Source of the DNA: Oryzias latipes
Taxonomy: Eukaryota; Chordata; Actinopteri; Beloniformes; Adrianichthyidae
Assembly (NCBI RefSeq): GCF_002234675.1
Contig: NC_019862.2
Location: 24,796,160 to 24,860,159 of the forward strand
Direction of reading: 5' to 3'
DNA: 64,000 bases
The translations under genes and the position numbers were made by a program. Shown here piece by piece: positions 10,481 through 22,688 of this stretch. The first letter of the stretch is position 1; each line of letters opens with the position of its first letter. The notes under the pieces were generated by a model, which had not been told where the DNA came from, did no database searches, and saw only the letters and a program-made list of their open reading frames with translations.

Positions 10481-13400
10481 TGACTAAAATCTCCTTTTTG
10501 GTTATTCTTTCTGAGTCTTTTATAGCACAAAAATTCATGCTTCATTTCTGCACATCTTCCAGGATGTTTAAAGTATTTTTCACATTTCAAAAAAGGACGT
10601 GTCCTGGGGGTTGAGCCTTTGTAAACCCAATTGACAATGAAGGCTGAGTATGTGCATTCACAAACTCATTTTATCTTAGCAACATTTTGCAAGAAACAGA
10701 TGTTGATTTTTGTGGAAGTAGGTACAGATGGAGATGGGGGTCTGAAACTGTTTGGAGGGGCAGGTAGACTGCTGCAGCAACTGCCCCCTGAGACCGTAGA
10801 CACCATTCCCAGCTGTGCCCGTTCAGCTGCCGACAGCCTGAGAGGTTTCACCACATGCTGCCAGAACCGCCCCCAGCAGAATTTAGGAGGACATTCTTGG
10901 ATTTCTAATCCTTCCTCTCATTACGCTGCTTCATTCCATGGGAATGTGCTGGAAATATGAAATATGCTTTTTGAATTCCTGTTTTTCCACCATAAATGTT
11001 CTCATATCAGAAATTCTTTCACATTTCAATGTAAAAGTATAAGATGAAATCAAGTATTTTCTTTTTCAGAGAGTGAAGCTGTAAGACATAGCTTCTGCCA
11101 GCCGAGCTCCTGTTGGTGCAGAAAAGTGATGGGAGGCAGGATAATGTAGAAATACAAACACTAGAAATGCAGGAAACCCATCTGGTCTGATCTGACAGCA
11201 AGTATGTTTAATCTGTGATGATATTCAGTTGTGGGGATTGATAAAAGTGGATTTTATTATGCTGTCATTTATTTTTTCCTGTTGCAGGCGCAGAGATCCT
11301 AGAGAACTCCTGTAGCATTTGGATTGCAAGTTTAGGTTTAATGATGCTTCTCAAAGAGAGTTGAGAAAGCACCTTATGTCTCAGGTTTACAGACAGGCAC
11401 AGAACAGAGCTGTATGTGCACAATCCATGTCATTTGGTTTACTCTGCCTGTTCACATGACAATTTACATTTTATTGGACATTTAAAGATGTTTTGTACTT
11501 GATCATATTTTGTTGGACTGATGGAATGTACCTCAGTAACCTGGGTTCACACGTGAATGTTAAAAGGATCTGTCAAGCTTTCTAAATATTTGATTAGTTT
11601 CTTGTTCTTCTCTCCATCTCCATCTCTCTTCCTTCCTTACTTTAAAAGTCTACCTTATTACAATATAGAAAACGTGTTCATGAATTGTTTTGTGGGTCTG
11701 GATATTTCAATTCCTTCCCAGTTTACAACATCAAAATAGTTCCCTTTAACCAAAACAAATATTGCATCTAAATAAAGATTCTCCACAGACTCCTCAATCC
11801 TGGCACCATGATTGTGTTTGAGACCTGCAGAGAGCCCACTAATTTCAATTTTACATTTGCTCGGTCTTACTTTTTGCCTTTTTCTTTTTCTACTTTTTTT
11901 GGGGAGTTTCCACAAAAACTGGTAGTCACACAGATCCTATGACCATTAAAGGAAATATAATAGAATGTGGTAGATTTTTGTCAGAAAGACAATTTTCTGA
12001 GTTGTGGCACAGTCTAAAAGTCTAAAAAAGTTTGTGGTTTTTTCAGCAAGTCATAAAAACGTGAGAAGTAAGAAGAGAAAAGTAGAAAGAAATTTTTCTT
12101 TTATACAAAAGTGAGCCCTTGATTTTTTTATTTTATTTCATTTTTTTACCATCTTAACCCCAGATCAGCCTGTGGCCACTGAGCACCTCCACAGAGAGAG
12201 CTTTGGGTTGGGAGCATTGTTTTAGGGCACCACAAGGGTGGATCAAATTCTACCAGGTATCTGCCCCACTCAGGTTTAAGCCTTGAACTGCTGACGCTCC
12301 AGCTGCAGGTCCACATCCTTGGCCAACAGACATCCACTGTTCCTACAGCTGAAGGTCGATGGACTGCAGGCCGGTGAAATATGGATGGAAACTGGATTAA
12401 AATGCAGCCAGACTTCAGATGGGCTGAATTTATAAGTAACATTGGTTAAAGCAGTCTTAAAGCGCATACCTGAAAACATCTGATCAGTTTGTGAAAGTTA
12501 TGGAGCGGGCCTTTGTCGAAGTAAGTTTTAGCGTCTCCCAGGGAAAATATTAATTTTCTTCCTTTCTTTCTGGTGCGAAGCTGAGCAGCCTGACTTATTT
12601 CCCTGCAGACGGCCAACACCTCTGTGCAGTTTATTGCATATTATCATTCTAAAAAGCAATTAGCATGAAATGATCTTTACAATTCATTACATTTGGGAGA
12701 GAGATGAAGATTCTGGGCTGAAAACTTTAACCTCTGTGCGTGATGTGAATACAGTTTTTTACAAAGCAGTGAAGCGCCGATACCTGCCTCACAAATCATG
12801 TTTTCACATGTCTCACAGCATAACAAAGCGCGACGATAGCAGAAAGCCTGCTGAAGTCAAGTTCTGCAAGATAGTAATTACAGCAGGATAGAGTTGTAGC
12901 ATGAAGTGAAACGCTCTATCCAGCTTCAAAAACCCAACAGAGCCTCTTTCAGATGCAGCGTTGCAGCCAAGTGGAGTATATACATCATGCTGCAGCAGCA
13001 GCTACTCTAAACGACTTTTGCACAGAACACTTCATAAATCTGCAGCCGTGCACTTAATGAAGGTCTACAATCACAGACGCAAAGATTAACATTCCAGCTC
13101 TGAGAGAGTGGAAAGCGGGAGTCCACACTCTTATCTACTTTCTCTTCACTTCAGTTTGAACACAGCACTTTCTTGTTGCACAAGTTACTCGTTTTAATAT
13201 GCCATTACATTCTATGGACATACTAGATTACGCTTCAGGTACCGCTGTCCATGTGAAGAATAATATACATTAAAGTATTTATGTCAGAGTCAGGAAGGCA
13301 ATTGTGAAGATGTGGCAGTTCTGTGTGATGTGAGTGTTATCAGGCATCAGACTGGTCTGCCCTCTATTTGCTATATATATATATCTTAACCCCTTCATCC

Positions 13401-13864
13401 CTGAATTAATTTCCAAATATGTGAAAAAATAGTTTAGTGTTTTTTCTTTTAAGGCGGTGCTAAATTAGGAAGAGTCTTGGTGTGTTGCAAATTAGCGACA
13501 TACGATGTGCAGGGATTAAATCTTAGCCTTCGTGTTTTCCCTGTGTTTTACTCCAAGGAGTTGTAGATTCAATGGTTAATTAAGTTTGACACAAAAAATG
13601 TGTTGGTTTTTTTGCCTATTTTTATTCTGAATGAATCTTAAAGATGAGTCACTGCACATCGACTTAAAATCTTTTTTCTTAAAAGTTTTACCACTCATCC
13701 AAGTGGCTTCATTACTTTTTGCTTTGTATTTTCACTTGAAAATACAAACCAATTTTTCACTTGAATGTTTTTATTGTTCTTCAGATGCTCAGCACTTTTA
13801 AGTGTTTAAAAACGGTTATTTAAGGAAAGTTGGCTTAACATTATCTTTTTTTGCACAACTCCAT
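10481..13864. other. Unassigned intergenic DNA
   Basis: No supported gene. The 109-codon frame at 10631-10960 and the frames near 12146-12479 show no domain and no convincing splice context. A short TA tract lies at about 13372-13384. Confidence 0.45.
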
Positions 13865-14400
13865 AAAGTACCACTTTGATTATCTCTTGATGGATGTTTA
13901 AAGCGTTCCAAGTAGTCTTTTAATTCTGTTGTTTTTAGGGAGAATAAAAAAGAAAAACTTGGAGTTCATTAGAAATGTACCTCTGAGTTGGAGGAAGGAC
14001 TGTCGGAGTGGAGTAAGCCTGCCCCTCCCCATCATCCATACATGTTGTCCTGCTAGCTTACAGCCCCTCACACCGCTAACCTTACAATTGCGGTGCAACA
14101 AAAATGGCGTGCAACATAGGAGTAATATTGGAGCTATCCAGCTGTACAGTTGCCAGATGCTGCCAGATGCCAGCTCAGACGAGGAAAACAAAGACGTACA
14201 TAGACCTGTTTGTCTGTAAGGGGGTGTATGGAGCTTGGGGCTTGCCGTAGTCAGCTGCTCCCATTTCACAATAATTAGAATAAATAAATGCAATTTTCAG
14301 CTTAATTTTCTTATTATATGTGTCCTCCACCATGAGAAAAATGCTACAAGAAAATGCTAAAAACATCCAAAACACAATCTTATTCGCAGTGGGTCTTTAA
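13865..14400 (+). repeat. Unclassified interspersed repeat family A, copy 2
   Basis: Plus-strand copy of the family seen at 2285-2920 (minus). Ordered landmarks are 'gtagtcttttaatt' (about 13912), 'ttggagctatccagctgta' (14128), 'ctcagacgaggaaaacaaag' (14174) and 'tgtcctccaccatgagaaa' (14322). The frames of 96-131 codons here, on both strands, are translations of the repeat and not genes. Confidence 0.65.
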
Positions 14401-17078
14401 ACGCCAAGTTAGAGTATTTAAACTAGACTGTTTTGGTAAAACTGGGAGAACTACTGCTTCTGCTGCAAGTGTCGCTTCGAAACCTGTTGCTCTGAAGCTG
14501 GATTTATTCAGGGAGTGGAGATGGAACAGCATGGAAGGAGTTTATGTACCTTTAAGGAATCGGGTTTCTGGTTGGAACCTAATTAAAGGACAAAATCCTG
14601 CAACATGGAGAAGTCAGAGCCAACCATGGTTGCAGAAATCATTTCAGAATCACTTCCTAAAGTTAACTATAATTTTACTGGCTGCACGACGCTTTGTTAA
14701 AGTCAGAGAAATACTGTTTAAAAAAAGGTAAAAGAGAGCAACAAAGTGTTTGTGTGGGGTTGGGTGGTGGGTATTATTGCCGTGCAGACATGCAATGAAT
14801 ATGTAGCAGCTATCATCCTAAAGGAAACGGGATTAAATAGAAACCTTTGACTGTTTGAGCATCCTCCTCCCCCTGAAGTTAATGTACTGCCAGCTACAAC
14901 CATTTGTCTGTCTCATGAGGACAAAGCATGGAGGTCAGTCTTAGTTTATTGCTTCAGATGGGTCTCCCCTGCTTCAGGGACTGAGTGTTGTGTTTTTGTA
15001 TTCCTACTGTTAAATATTCTCAATGCTTAGACAGTGCATCGTTGCTCTGCTTTGTTCTCTAGCACCGCACATGTAACAGCAGACACACAAATGTAACCAC
15101 CATCTACAGCCTCTGCTGAGATCACTTTACATTAATTCAGGAATGAATACATGTGAAGTGGATCTGGATCCATTTAGATAACAAACTGTGGAATGCATGT
15201 TCTAGCATTTTCCCTCTCAGCCATAAATAAAAGTGAGAAAAGCCCCTTGAGTGTGTTTATGTGTTTGTGTGTGTGCTCTTACATGCAGGAATAATCCAGC
15301 TGACACACCATTTGACCGGGAATTTTAGTTTTCTTTGGGGAGAAAACCACTGTCCCTAATTAAGGATTCCGTTTTATAATATTTTTGCTTCTCTACAATG
15401 TCTTTAATTTAAATTAATATGGTCTAAAATGTAAGATTTCATTAGAATGATCATAAATGTATTGGTTTCTATTAGCTTTGGGCTTGTTGGGGGTTTTCAG
15501 TTACTGAAGTTGTCATAACATTAAGATATTTTTCAGATATTTAAAAACCATATTAACTATAATTTTACTAAACTGTATTTATATGTGATAGCTCCTTGAA
15601 ATGTATTTTCCTCTAAAAATATGATATTTCACGTTTCCATGCCCAACGGATGACATGATCGGCGACGTAAAGGCTATTTAGATACATTTTAGGACATTTT
15701 GTCAATATTACAACTGGAACAAAAATAATTTTAAATAATTAAACAGATTGAATTAAAATCAACATATTTCAATTGAACAGTGGAAGCTTATTAAACTAAA
15801 TTTTATCTTGTTGAACTGTCAACGTAAATGCAAACACAATAAACAGATTTATTTCCTCCTCCTCCATTATTTTCTTCACTGTTTAACCTCAATCATCTTC
15901 TTCCTGCTCCTCCTCATGTCTTTCTCTTCTCTTTTCACCCTTCTCCTTTCATGTCCAACTGAGAAAGCTTTAAGCTCACCTTTCAGCAGACTAACGTCAG
16001 TATCTCTGCTGGATTCAGACTCATGTTCTTCTCCCCTGGCATCCAAGTCTGTGTGAGGATGAAGATGAATTTTAACTCAATATCGAGGCAGACCGTAAGG
16101 ATGTATGGGGTCAAAGGTCAAACACAGGACAAAACAGACCTCACCGCCTGGATATTTCATTGTGTCCTCATCTGAGAACAGAAGCTGCCTCAAAAAACAA
16201 GCACACAGTTGTGAACCCCCACAGGACAGCCTGTCATCATCAAAAATCTCTAAAACAAGAGCACCCCCTCCCTCCCCCCAGCTTTGCATCTGTAAAACAC
16301 TCAGACTGTTTCTGTCTGTCTGTCTGTCTGCTGGGACACCGCAAGAGAGACGCTGCTACACAGCCCAGATGACTTTGACCTTATTTAGAATATGCACTAC
16401 CAACCAGCGTGGCTGCCCCCCCATGTTATGCGGGTCTTGTGTGTCTTTTTATACAAATTAGACGTTGATATTGAAATGTTGTAATAAATGAGAATATGTC
16501 CATTGAGTTTAATGTTTCAAAATTACCAGCAGTTTTTTTTATCAGCACACTTTCAAACTCTGTGCAGGGCAACAATGATCATGACACATTTCAAACGTTT
16601 TAACAATCCAGCTCAAACAAGAGGCAGTACCCATCTCTTGACATTCTGATAAAGGTCATTTTTTTTGGTAAGATTCTCCCTATACGTTTATAATGTTACA
16701 GTAATGTTGTGACTGATTTTTTTTTTTTTTTGTGACATTCAAACAAAATTGTCATTGTGTTTTTCCTTACGCTCTTTGGATGTTTTCCTGTTGTTATTGT
16801 GATATTACAATATTTAAAAATAAACTTGGCTTACTCTTTGTCAGCAGAATCAATTTTCAAATTGGGAGGAATAGTAATTTGCAGGAACTAACATCTCATT
16901 CTAATAATAGCAATTTTGTCATACTTCTGTAAATTGCCATTGTCTTCCAGTTTTAGTTTTAGTAAGCTCATAAATGACGGAAAAACACACATTTTCATTG
17001 ATAAGCACTGATCCAATCAAGATTAATGGATATTTTTGTTGTCATTTTTTCAAAACAGGGGATCAAATGGGCTTTGAG
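14401..17078. other. Unassigned intergenic DNA
   Basis: No supported gene. A pyrimidine-rich stretch at about 15850-15960 gives a spurious leucine/serine-rich frame. The 118-codon frame at 16105-16461 has no recognisable domain. Confidence 0.45.
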
Positions 17079-17825
17079 AAGAGAATGTGAGGGCCTCATC
17101 CACTGTTGAGGTTTTTAAAAATAAACTAAAGACTCATCTGTTTAACTTAGCTTTTAATTAGATCTCACATGTGGTATTTTTAGTCTTATATTTTATATGC
17201 TATTTTATCATATATTTATTTGTTTAATGCATTTTAGTCCTTTTATGTCTTAACTTATTCTAATTTATATTCTAGACTTTTTTATGCACTAACTCATCTT
17301 ATCTTATTTCATTTTATTTTAATCAATATTTTCATATTTTACCTGTGTTTATATTTTAAATTTCTTATTTTATTACTTCTACATTTTAGACTGCTTACGA
17401 GTGTTTTCTCACCCTTGGCTGGGGTGTTAGTGTTCATGCTCCCACAGATTTGGCCATGCTTGTCCTCTGGCATCTCTTGTTCTGGGTCCTGGTCTGCCCA
17501 TGTTGGGTACCCTGGACCCTGGGGTTGGGGGTCTCTGGGGCGGGAGGTGCTGGGGATGAGTTGTGCTTGTGCTGCTTAGATGCTGACATCCCGGCCAACA
17601 GGAGGACAGCGCCTTCTGGGTTCTCTTTTCTTTAGCTCTGTCATTTCTCTTTTATTTGTCCTTGTTTTTTGTGTATTTTATTATGGGGGACTTATATAAT
17701 TATTTTATTAAATGTGTGGGGATTGGTTTGATTGTATTCTTGTTTGTTTTTTATGGAAAGCACTTTGAGCTGTCTGTTTGACATGAAAGGTGCTTTATAA
17801 ATAAAATTAATTTGAATTTGAATTT
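17079..17825 (+). mobile_element. 3' end of a LINE: reverse-transcriptase C-terminus plus 3' UTR
   Basis: The frame from 17081 reads ENVRASSTVEVFKNKLKTHL and continues six residues to a stop at 17159-17161. Short helical 'F-K-x-K-L-K-T-H-L-F' tails are the usual end of ORF2 in fish L2/CR1/Rex-like LINEs. The segment then runs through a GC-richer 3' UTR (17400-17640) to 'tgacatgaaaggtgctttat', AATAAA and short aatttg repeats at about 17795-17825. That is a typical LINE 3' terminus. The 5' part of ORF2 is missing, as expected for 5'-truncated insertion. Confidence 0.7.
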
Positions 17826-19625
17826 ATCTTTATTTGTTTTTTATTTGAGGAAACTATACGTTTATAAGGTTATAAAATTTGTCATCAATGTCTGGAATGA
17901 CAGGGATGTTTTTTCATGAATCTGTGCGGTTTTCTTTCCTTTGACCAATGAAGTTTCCACAAAACAAAACAAAGAAGGAAGTAGCTACAGCAGAACACTG
18001 AGTCACATGACTGCATCCTTCAGACAGACTCTTATTTATTATATTTATGAGTCTTTTTACTTAACAAGAGACATTTGGTAGAGTTAAAACCTTAGTTCAT
18101 GTCATTTTCTGAGTGTGAGTGAACATTGTGTTTTTAGGGTTAGGATTTGAACCTCGTTCAAAAGGCTACTGCTGCTCAATTCTCCCTTATAGGAAGAAGC
18201 TGACAGTTCCCTATTGGACCCCATATCCTTAACCTTTGTTGTATTTCTTTGCATTTATTTTTCATTTTTTAGCTCTTCTAGATGCAAAAGAACAAGATTA
18301 AAGAACAAGCTAAATTACAGTATATGATGAGGCAGACCAGAGTATTATAATTACACAATTACTTTAAAATGCTATATTATTGTTGATGCCTCAGAAGGTC
18401 AGATTTTGATGAACGTTTTAGTGTTGATGGAAGCAGACTCCATGCCATACCCATAAGTCGCTGCACACTTCTAAAAGTGACAGAACGACAAAAAATGTGC
18501 AATATCTTGTTGGTTTAACCCTTTATGGACCCAACTGAAAAAAAACAAAAAACAAAAACAAATCTGCTGCTTATTGTCTGGGGAGGGGGGGGGGGTACAC
18601 ATAATCAATTTTTTTAATAATATGCTTCCTAAATGCCTTCTATCTTTTGGTTGAGCAGGCAGTTCCATCTTTCTTTTTGAAAAATCAGCCAGGCCTCATT
18701 TCTATCCGCATAATTGTGGTCACAGCTAAAAGGAGTCAAATCACTAAACAGAAAGCAACATAAATGCATGAATAGCAGCTCCATTATCAGTGTGCCGAAT
18801 ATTCATGTCCCAGGATGCACCGCACAACAATTAAAACTGCTGACCTCGCCTGCTGCTGTGATTGATACCTGTCAACAAAAGGAAGAGATGCGGCAAAATT
18901 TCCCCTGATGGAGTTCAGAGCCGTCAGAAACCAACAGGCACCAGGAAAATGAAGTTCCACACCTTTTCCCACTTTTTTCTCTTTTATGCATATGTGACAG
19001 TTGTCTTTTATGAAACAAACTCCTCTAAGAACAAAGGCTGACGCTCCTGACCCACATGTGTATTGCTGTGTGACTCCAATTAACGTCGCATAGGGGGGCA
19101 TTAATTAGTCCAGGGTCTGCCCCCCCCCACCCCCGTTATTCATTTGCTCCCATCAATGAGCACTGCCTTCACAAAGCTCTCCATGTAATAGATGTCATGA
19201 GCAAAGATCGTAAAATCTACCCAAGTCAAATAAAAATTAGTTAATTGGCCCAACTGATTATACTTCACAGTCCATTATGGAGAATCATATTCTGTGCCTT
19301 TTTCTCTGGGGAATGTTTGAATTTCTGATGGAACATTTGGGGTTTTTAAATGACCCTTTTCAATTAAAACTCCATAATTGAAGCTAATTCATTTTCAATC
19401 ACTGCATGTCGTTTAATTATACAGTTTCAGGGATTTTTAGGACAGGGACTTCCACAAGTTTGCTTTTTTTTTTTTTTACTCTATCTCCTTTGTATGTTTG
19501 TACCTTTATAGAAAACTGCCATATGCCTGACTAATACACGTTATCATCTTTTTGGTATTAAAATCCATAGGTGCTAATGTAGCCATGAGTCTCAGATTAC
19601 ATTTGTACTTCTGATGATTGGACCC
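17826..19625. other. Unassigned intergenic DNA with G/C homopolymer tracts
   Basis: G-rich runs at about 18580-18594 and a C run at about 19120-19130 are evident. The 104-codon minus-strand frame at 18787-19101 has no recognisable domain. No gene is supported. Confidence 0.45.
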
Positions 19626-19629
19626 TTGA

Positions 19630-20757
19630 TCAGCTCTGTGGTTTAGTGGAAGAGTGACCATCCTAAAACTGGGAGGTGGGGGGTTCAAATCAATGTTGGG
19701 TCAAGACTTAAAATAGAACCGCTCCCTGCTTCACACTGAGTTTTGAGAAGCATTTTTGGGAGTTGTACCAGCAAATGGCTCCTAGGGATGGCTGTGACTG
19801 CAGCCCACTGGTCCCCTAGGGCAGTGTTTTTCAACCAGTGTGCCGCGGCACACTAGTGTGCCGTGGGAGATGGTCAAGTGTGCCGTGAGAAATTGCCCTC
19901 ATTAACTGATCTAAAAGCAATTACCATCTCCAGGAAATCAGCTCTTTGTTCATCCAAACAGGCCCTGATAAAACACTGAGAAGTTAAGAATATGAAATAT
20001 CATAAAATACTTTTTTCTTTGTGTTTATTTGATTCTATTAAAGACATTTTGATAAGAATAACGGGATACCGCGATTTAGCTGCAGCTATAACTGTGTAAG
20101 GAAAAGTCTCGCCCCTTTAACTGTCTCCACCAATCATTCTTGAAGGCTTAATCACATGGCATCAGTCTGACCAATCAGAAGTGGTTAAAGTATTCACTTC
20201 CTTGTTTCGATTTAGCGCAAAAAAGTCTCTCTGTTCTAACAAAAATAGCAGCTAAAGCTCGTCTTTAGCGGTGTAGCTTTCCACAGAATCTGGTATCAGA
20301 CTGGAACAAGTGAACAAAACCATGAAGCTCAAAGACGCTGGTCTTTCCGCGGTCGGCGGATTACGGGCACTACTTCTCCCATGATGCAGTAAAGTGACTG
20401 TTTTAGCGCACAATGAGTCTCTCCTCTTAACGTCTTAAAACAACGAACACACATCAAACAGTTTTTGAATCTTTTGACTTAATTTTTAATACATCTTTTA
20501 GAAAAAACAGCTGCAGCTTCCAGCTTTTTCTGCAACATTTATCACAAAAATGCATGTGAGATTGCAGAGCGGCTGTAGATCAATACAGACTGAGCTTTTT
20601 CTTTTTTTTTATTTATCTATTTTTTTGGATGCTGGTGTGCCGCGGGATTTTTGTCAAGGTTAAAGTGTGCCGTGGCTCAAAAAAGGTTGAAAAACACTGC
20701 CCTAGGGGATGGCTCAAATGTGAAGAACAAATTTCACACATCCGGAAGTGTTACAAC
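19630..20757 (+). repeat. tRNA-derived SINE split by a hAT element
   Basis: The head at about 19636-19694 resembles a tRNA promoter: an A-box-like 'gtggtttagtggaagag' and a B-box-like 'ggggttcaaatc'. The body runs to 'ggtcccctaggg' at 19821, where the hAT element of 19822-20699 interrupts it. It resumes with 'ccctaggggatggctcaa' and ends near 20757. A related body fragment, 'caggggatgggtcaagtgcg', occurs at 27141-27180. The interrupted palindrome CCCTAGGG serves as the hAT target. Confidence 0.7.
19822..20699. mobile_element. Non-autonomous hAT element (878 bp)
   Basis: Perfect 8-bp duplications CCCTAGGG lie at 19814-19821 and 20700-20707. Terminal inverted repeats start CAGTGTTTTTCAACC at the left and end GGTTGAAAAACACTG at the right, a perfect 15-bp match. 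Subterminal 'gtgtgccg' motifs follow at both sides. Length, ends and duplication size fit a Charlie-like hAT MITE. I see no transposase-like frame inside. Confidence 0.92.
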
Positions 20758-21035
20758 GGGCCGTGGTGCAGTGGTAGGGCAGTCGACTCATGATCGTAAG
20801 ATTGCAGGTTCGATTCCCGCCTTGCACGCCCATGTGCCGAAGTGTCCTTGGGCAAGACACTGAACCCCACCTTGCCTCTGGTGGGAGGTTGGCGCCAGTG
20901 TTTGGCAGCGGAGCCGCCATCAGTGTGTGAATGTGTGTGTGCATGGGTGAATGGGACTGTGACTGTAAAGCGCTTTGGGCCTTCGTAAGAAGGTAGAAAG
21001 CGCTATATAAGTATACGCCATTTACCATTTACCAT
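20758..21035 (+). repeat. tRNA-derived SINE with target-site duplication
   Basis: The head carries an A-box-like 'gtggtgcagtggtagggcag' and a B box 'ggttcgattcccgcc' (about 20807-20821), the internal RNA polymerase III promoter of a tRNA-related SINE. The body contains 'cttgggcaagacactgaac' and 'gactgtaaagcgctttggg'. The tail is 'taccatttaccattta'. A 7-bp match, TTACAAC, at 20751-20757 and 21036-21042 is a plausible target-site duplication. This is the least decayed of at least four copies in the window. Confidence 0.88.
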
Positions 21036-21042
21036 TTACAAC

Positions 21043-22083
21043 TGATGGGACTTCAACCTTTAACTTTATCCCAATTCAGGTTGCCAACAATTGGGGGCTC
21101 TGTGAGTGTCTTTTTATAGTGTAGCCATTGGGAAGTATGAATAATGGTTTTATTGAAGGTCAAAAAGTGAAAAGCACCAGACAGAATCCAAAAAAGTTAC
21201 CTATGAAAAAAAGGCTAGAACACGCAATGAGGTAAGGTCAACATAAACCCATTTTGACATGGTGCACACATTCTTGTGCACAGACATCATCTACACTTTA
21301 GAAGGTGTTGGGAAAGTTTTTTTAAAGTGATGTAGAAAACCAGAGGCAAACTCCCCTTTAGGTAAATTGTTTAACACTTGGCTTGAGTGGCATCAGCGTA
21401 CTCCCTTCCAAGAAACAAAAAAGAACAACAAGCATAGACCCACCTGAATGAGGACTCCACTGTGTTTATGATTGACAGGACACTAAGCTTATGGTTTCTC
21501 TGGTTGTAGATCAGCAGGTCAGGACAGGGAAAACTGATCATCACCATGCCCCTCGGCTTGACTTTACCTTCTTGGAGATTGGATGGTTGTGCAGGTCTGC
21601 ACAGCTTTTAGGGGGTTCAGCGGTTTCACCCTGAAGCTGAAAAGACACAACTCCACATTGTAAAAAAAAAAAACATCAAGCACTTACAAAGAAAGGTTTT
21701 TATTTAAAAGAAAATCTCACGGTTTGCTTGAAACCAATCTCTTTGGTTTCAAGTACGGGTTTAGACTGATAAGAGAAAAATGGGGAAGGAGTGGGGGGAG
21801 GTCTACAGTAAATTTTATGCAAAAATCCTCTGCTATGTGAGCAGAAACCTTTAGCAAGGGTTCAGAAATGGTCAAAATATCCAGTGCTTCTATGTAAAAA
21901 GAGATGCAAACAAATAATTGCATTGTTCTTTAAGTGTGTACCTTCTCATTCATTTGAATCAGAAGCTGTGTCCAGACTTTTGGTCTGTACTGTACATTAT
22001 TTAGGGTTTAACTTGATTTATTCTGGATTAATATTCCTGTCTGTCTTCATTCATATTTATGTTCAAAAACGAAAGTTTTAAAG
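21043..22083. other. Unassigned intergenic DNA
   Basis: No coding exon, RNA gene or classifiable repeat recognised. A poly-A run lies at about 21661-21673. Confidence 0.45.
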
Positions 22084-22091
22084 GTTTAAAA

Positions 22092-22680
22092 CAGGGGTGT
22101 CAAACTCATTTTCACTGAGGGCCACATCATCATAGTGGTTATCCTCAAAGGGCCACACAAAACTTATACATGTAACTAAATGTGATGAAAAATAAATGTA
22201 ACTACTCCTTAATGTTAAAAAAAACATTATTTATTAATTTTAACATTTTTAAGTGAGAATTACAGGTTGCATAAAAAACATGTTTGCTTGTTACTTTAAC
22301 AGAAATCCTTTAAATTTTGTCCACTTATTAAAACCCACATAACTCCATTAATGAAAGATCAAACTGTCTAAGTAAATAAAGAAAAATAACATAAAACTGA
22401 GCTAAAAAGAACATGTATTACACGTGTAACATTTTACAATGTTATGTGCTGCACACAGCCTTGCATCCAACTGATGGTTTGATGATAACAATTTGTCTGC
22501 ATACACACATAAGACCTGTAAACATTGAATAATTACAACAGCAGCTACACATTAATAATAATTAATCAACTAAAGAAAATTTTTATTTTAAGAAATTAAA
22601 AACTTTTATGCTCTCGCAGGCGACATAAAATAACATGGCGGGCCACATTTGGCCCCCAAGCCTTGAGTTTGACACATGTG
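22092..22680. mobile_element. Non-autonomous hAT element (589 bp)
   Basis: Perfect 8-bp duplications GTTTAAAA lie at 22084-22091 and 22681-22688. The left end is CAGGGGTGTCAAACTCA. The right end, read inward on the other strand, is CACATGTGTCAAACTCA. Internal 'gggccacat' motifs sit near both ends. This is a classic hAT MITE with no coding content. Confidence 0.92.
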
Positions 22681-22688
22681 GTTTAAAA

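Noticed and set aside
10631-10960. 109-codon plus-strand frame as a possible gene
   Set aside because: It has no recognisable domain, no supporting splice sites, and a competing open frame on the other strand.
13388-13480. 'Ttaaccccttcatccctg' as the end of a further TTAA element, with a look-alike at 43328
   Set aside because: The match between the two places is short and neither has an inverted partner, so chance similarity is likely.
13898-14293. 131-codon minus-strand and 96-codon plus-strand frames
   Set aside because: Both lie in a multi-copy repeat (family A). Other copies at 2.3 and 49.6 kb do not keep the frames open.
20758-20830. Possible genuine tRNA gene
   Set aside because: The A and B boxes are present, but the sequence continues into a SINE body with a repeat tail and target duplication, and I could not draw a full cloverleaf.
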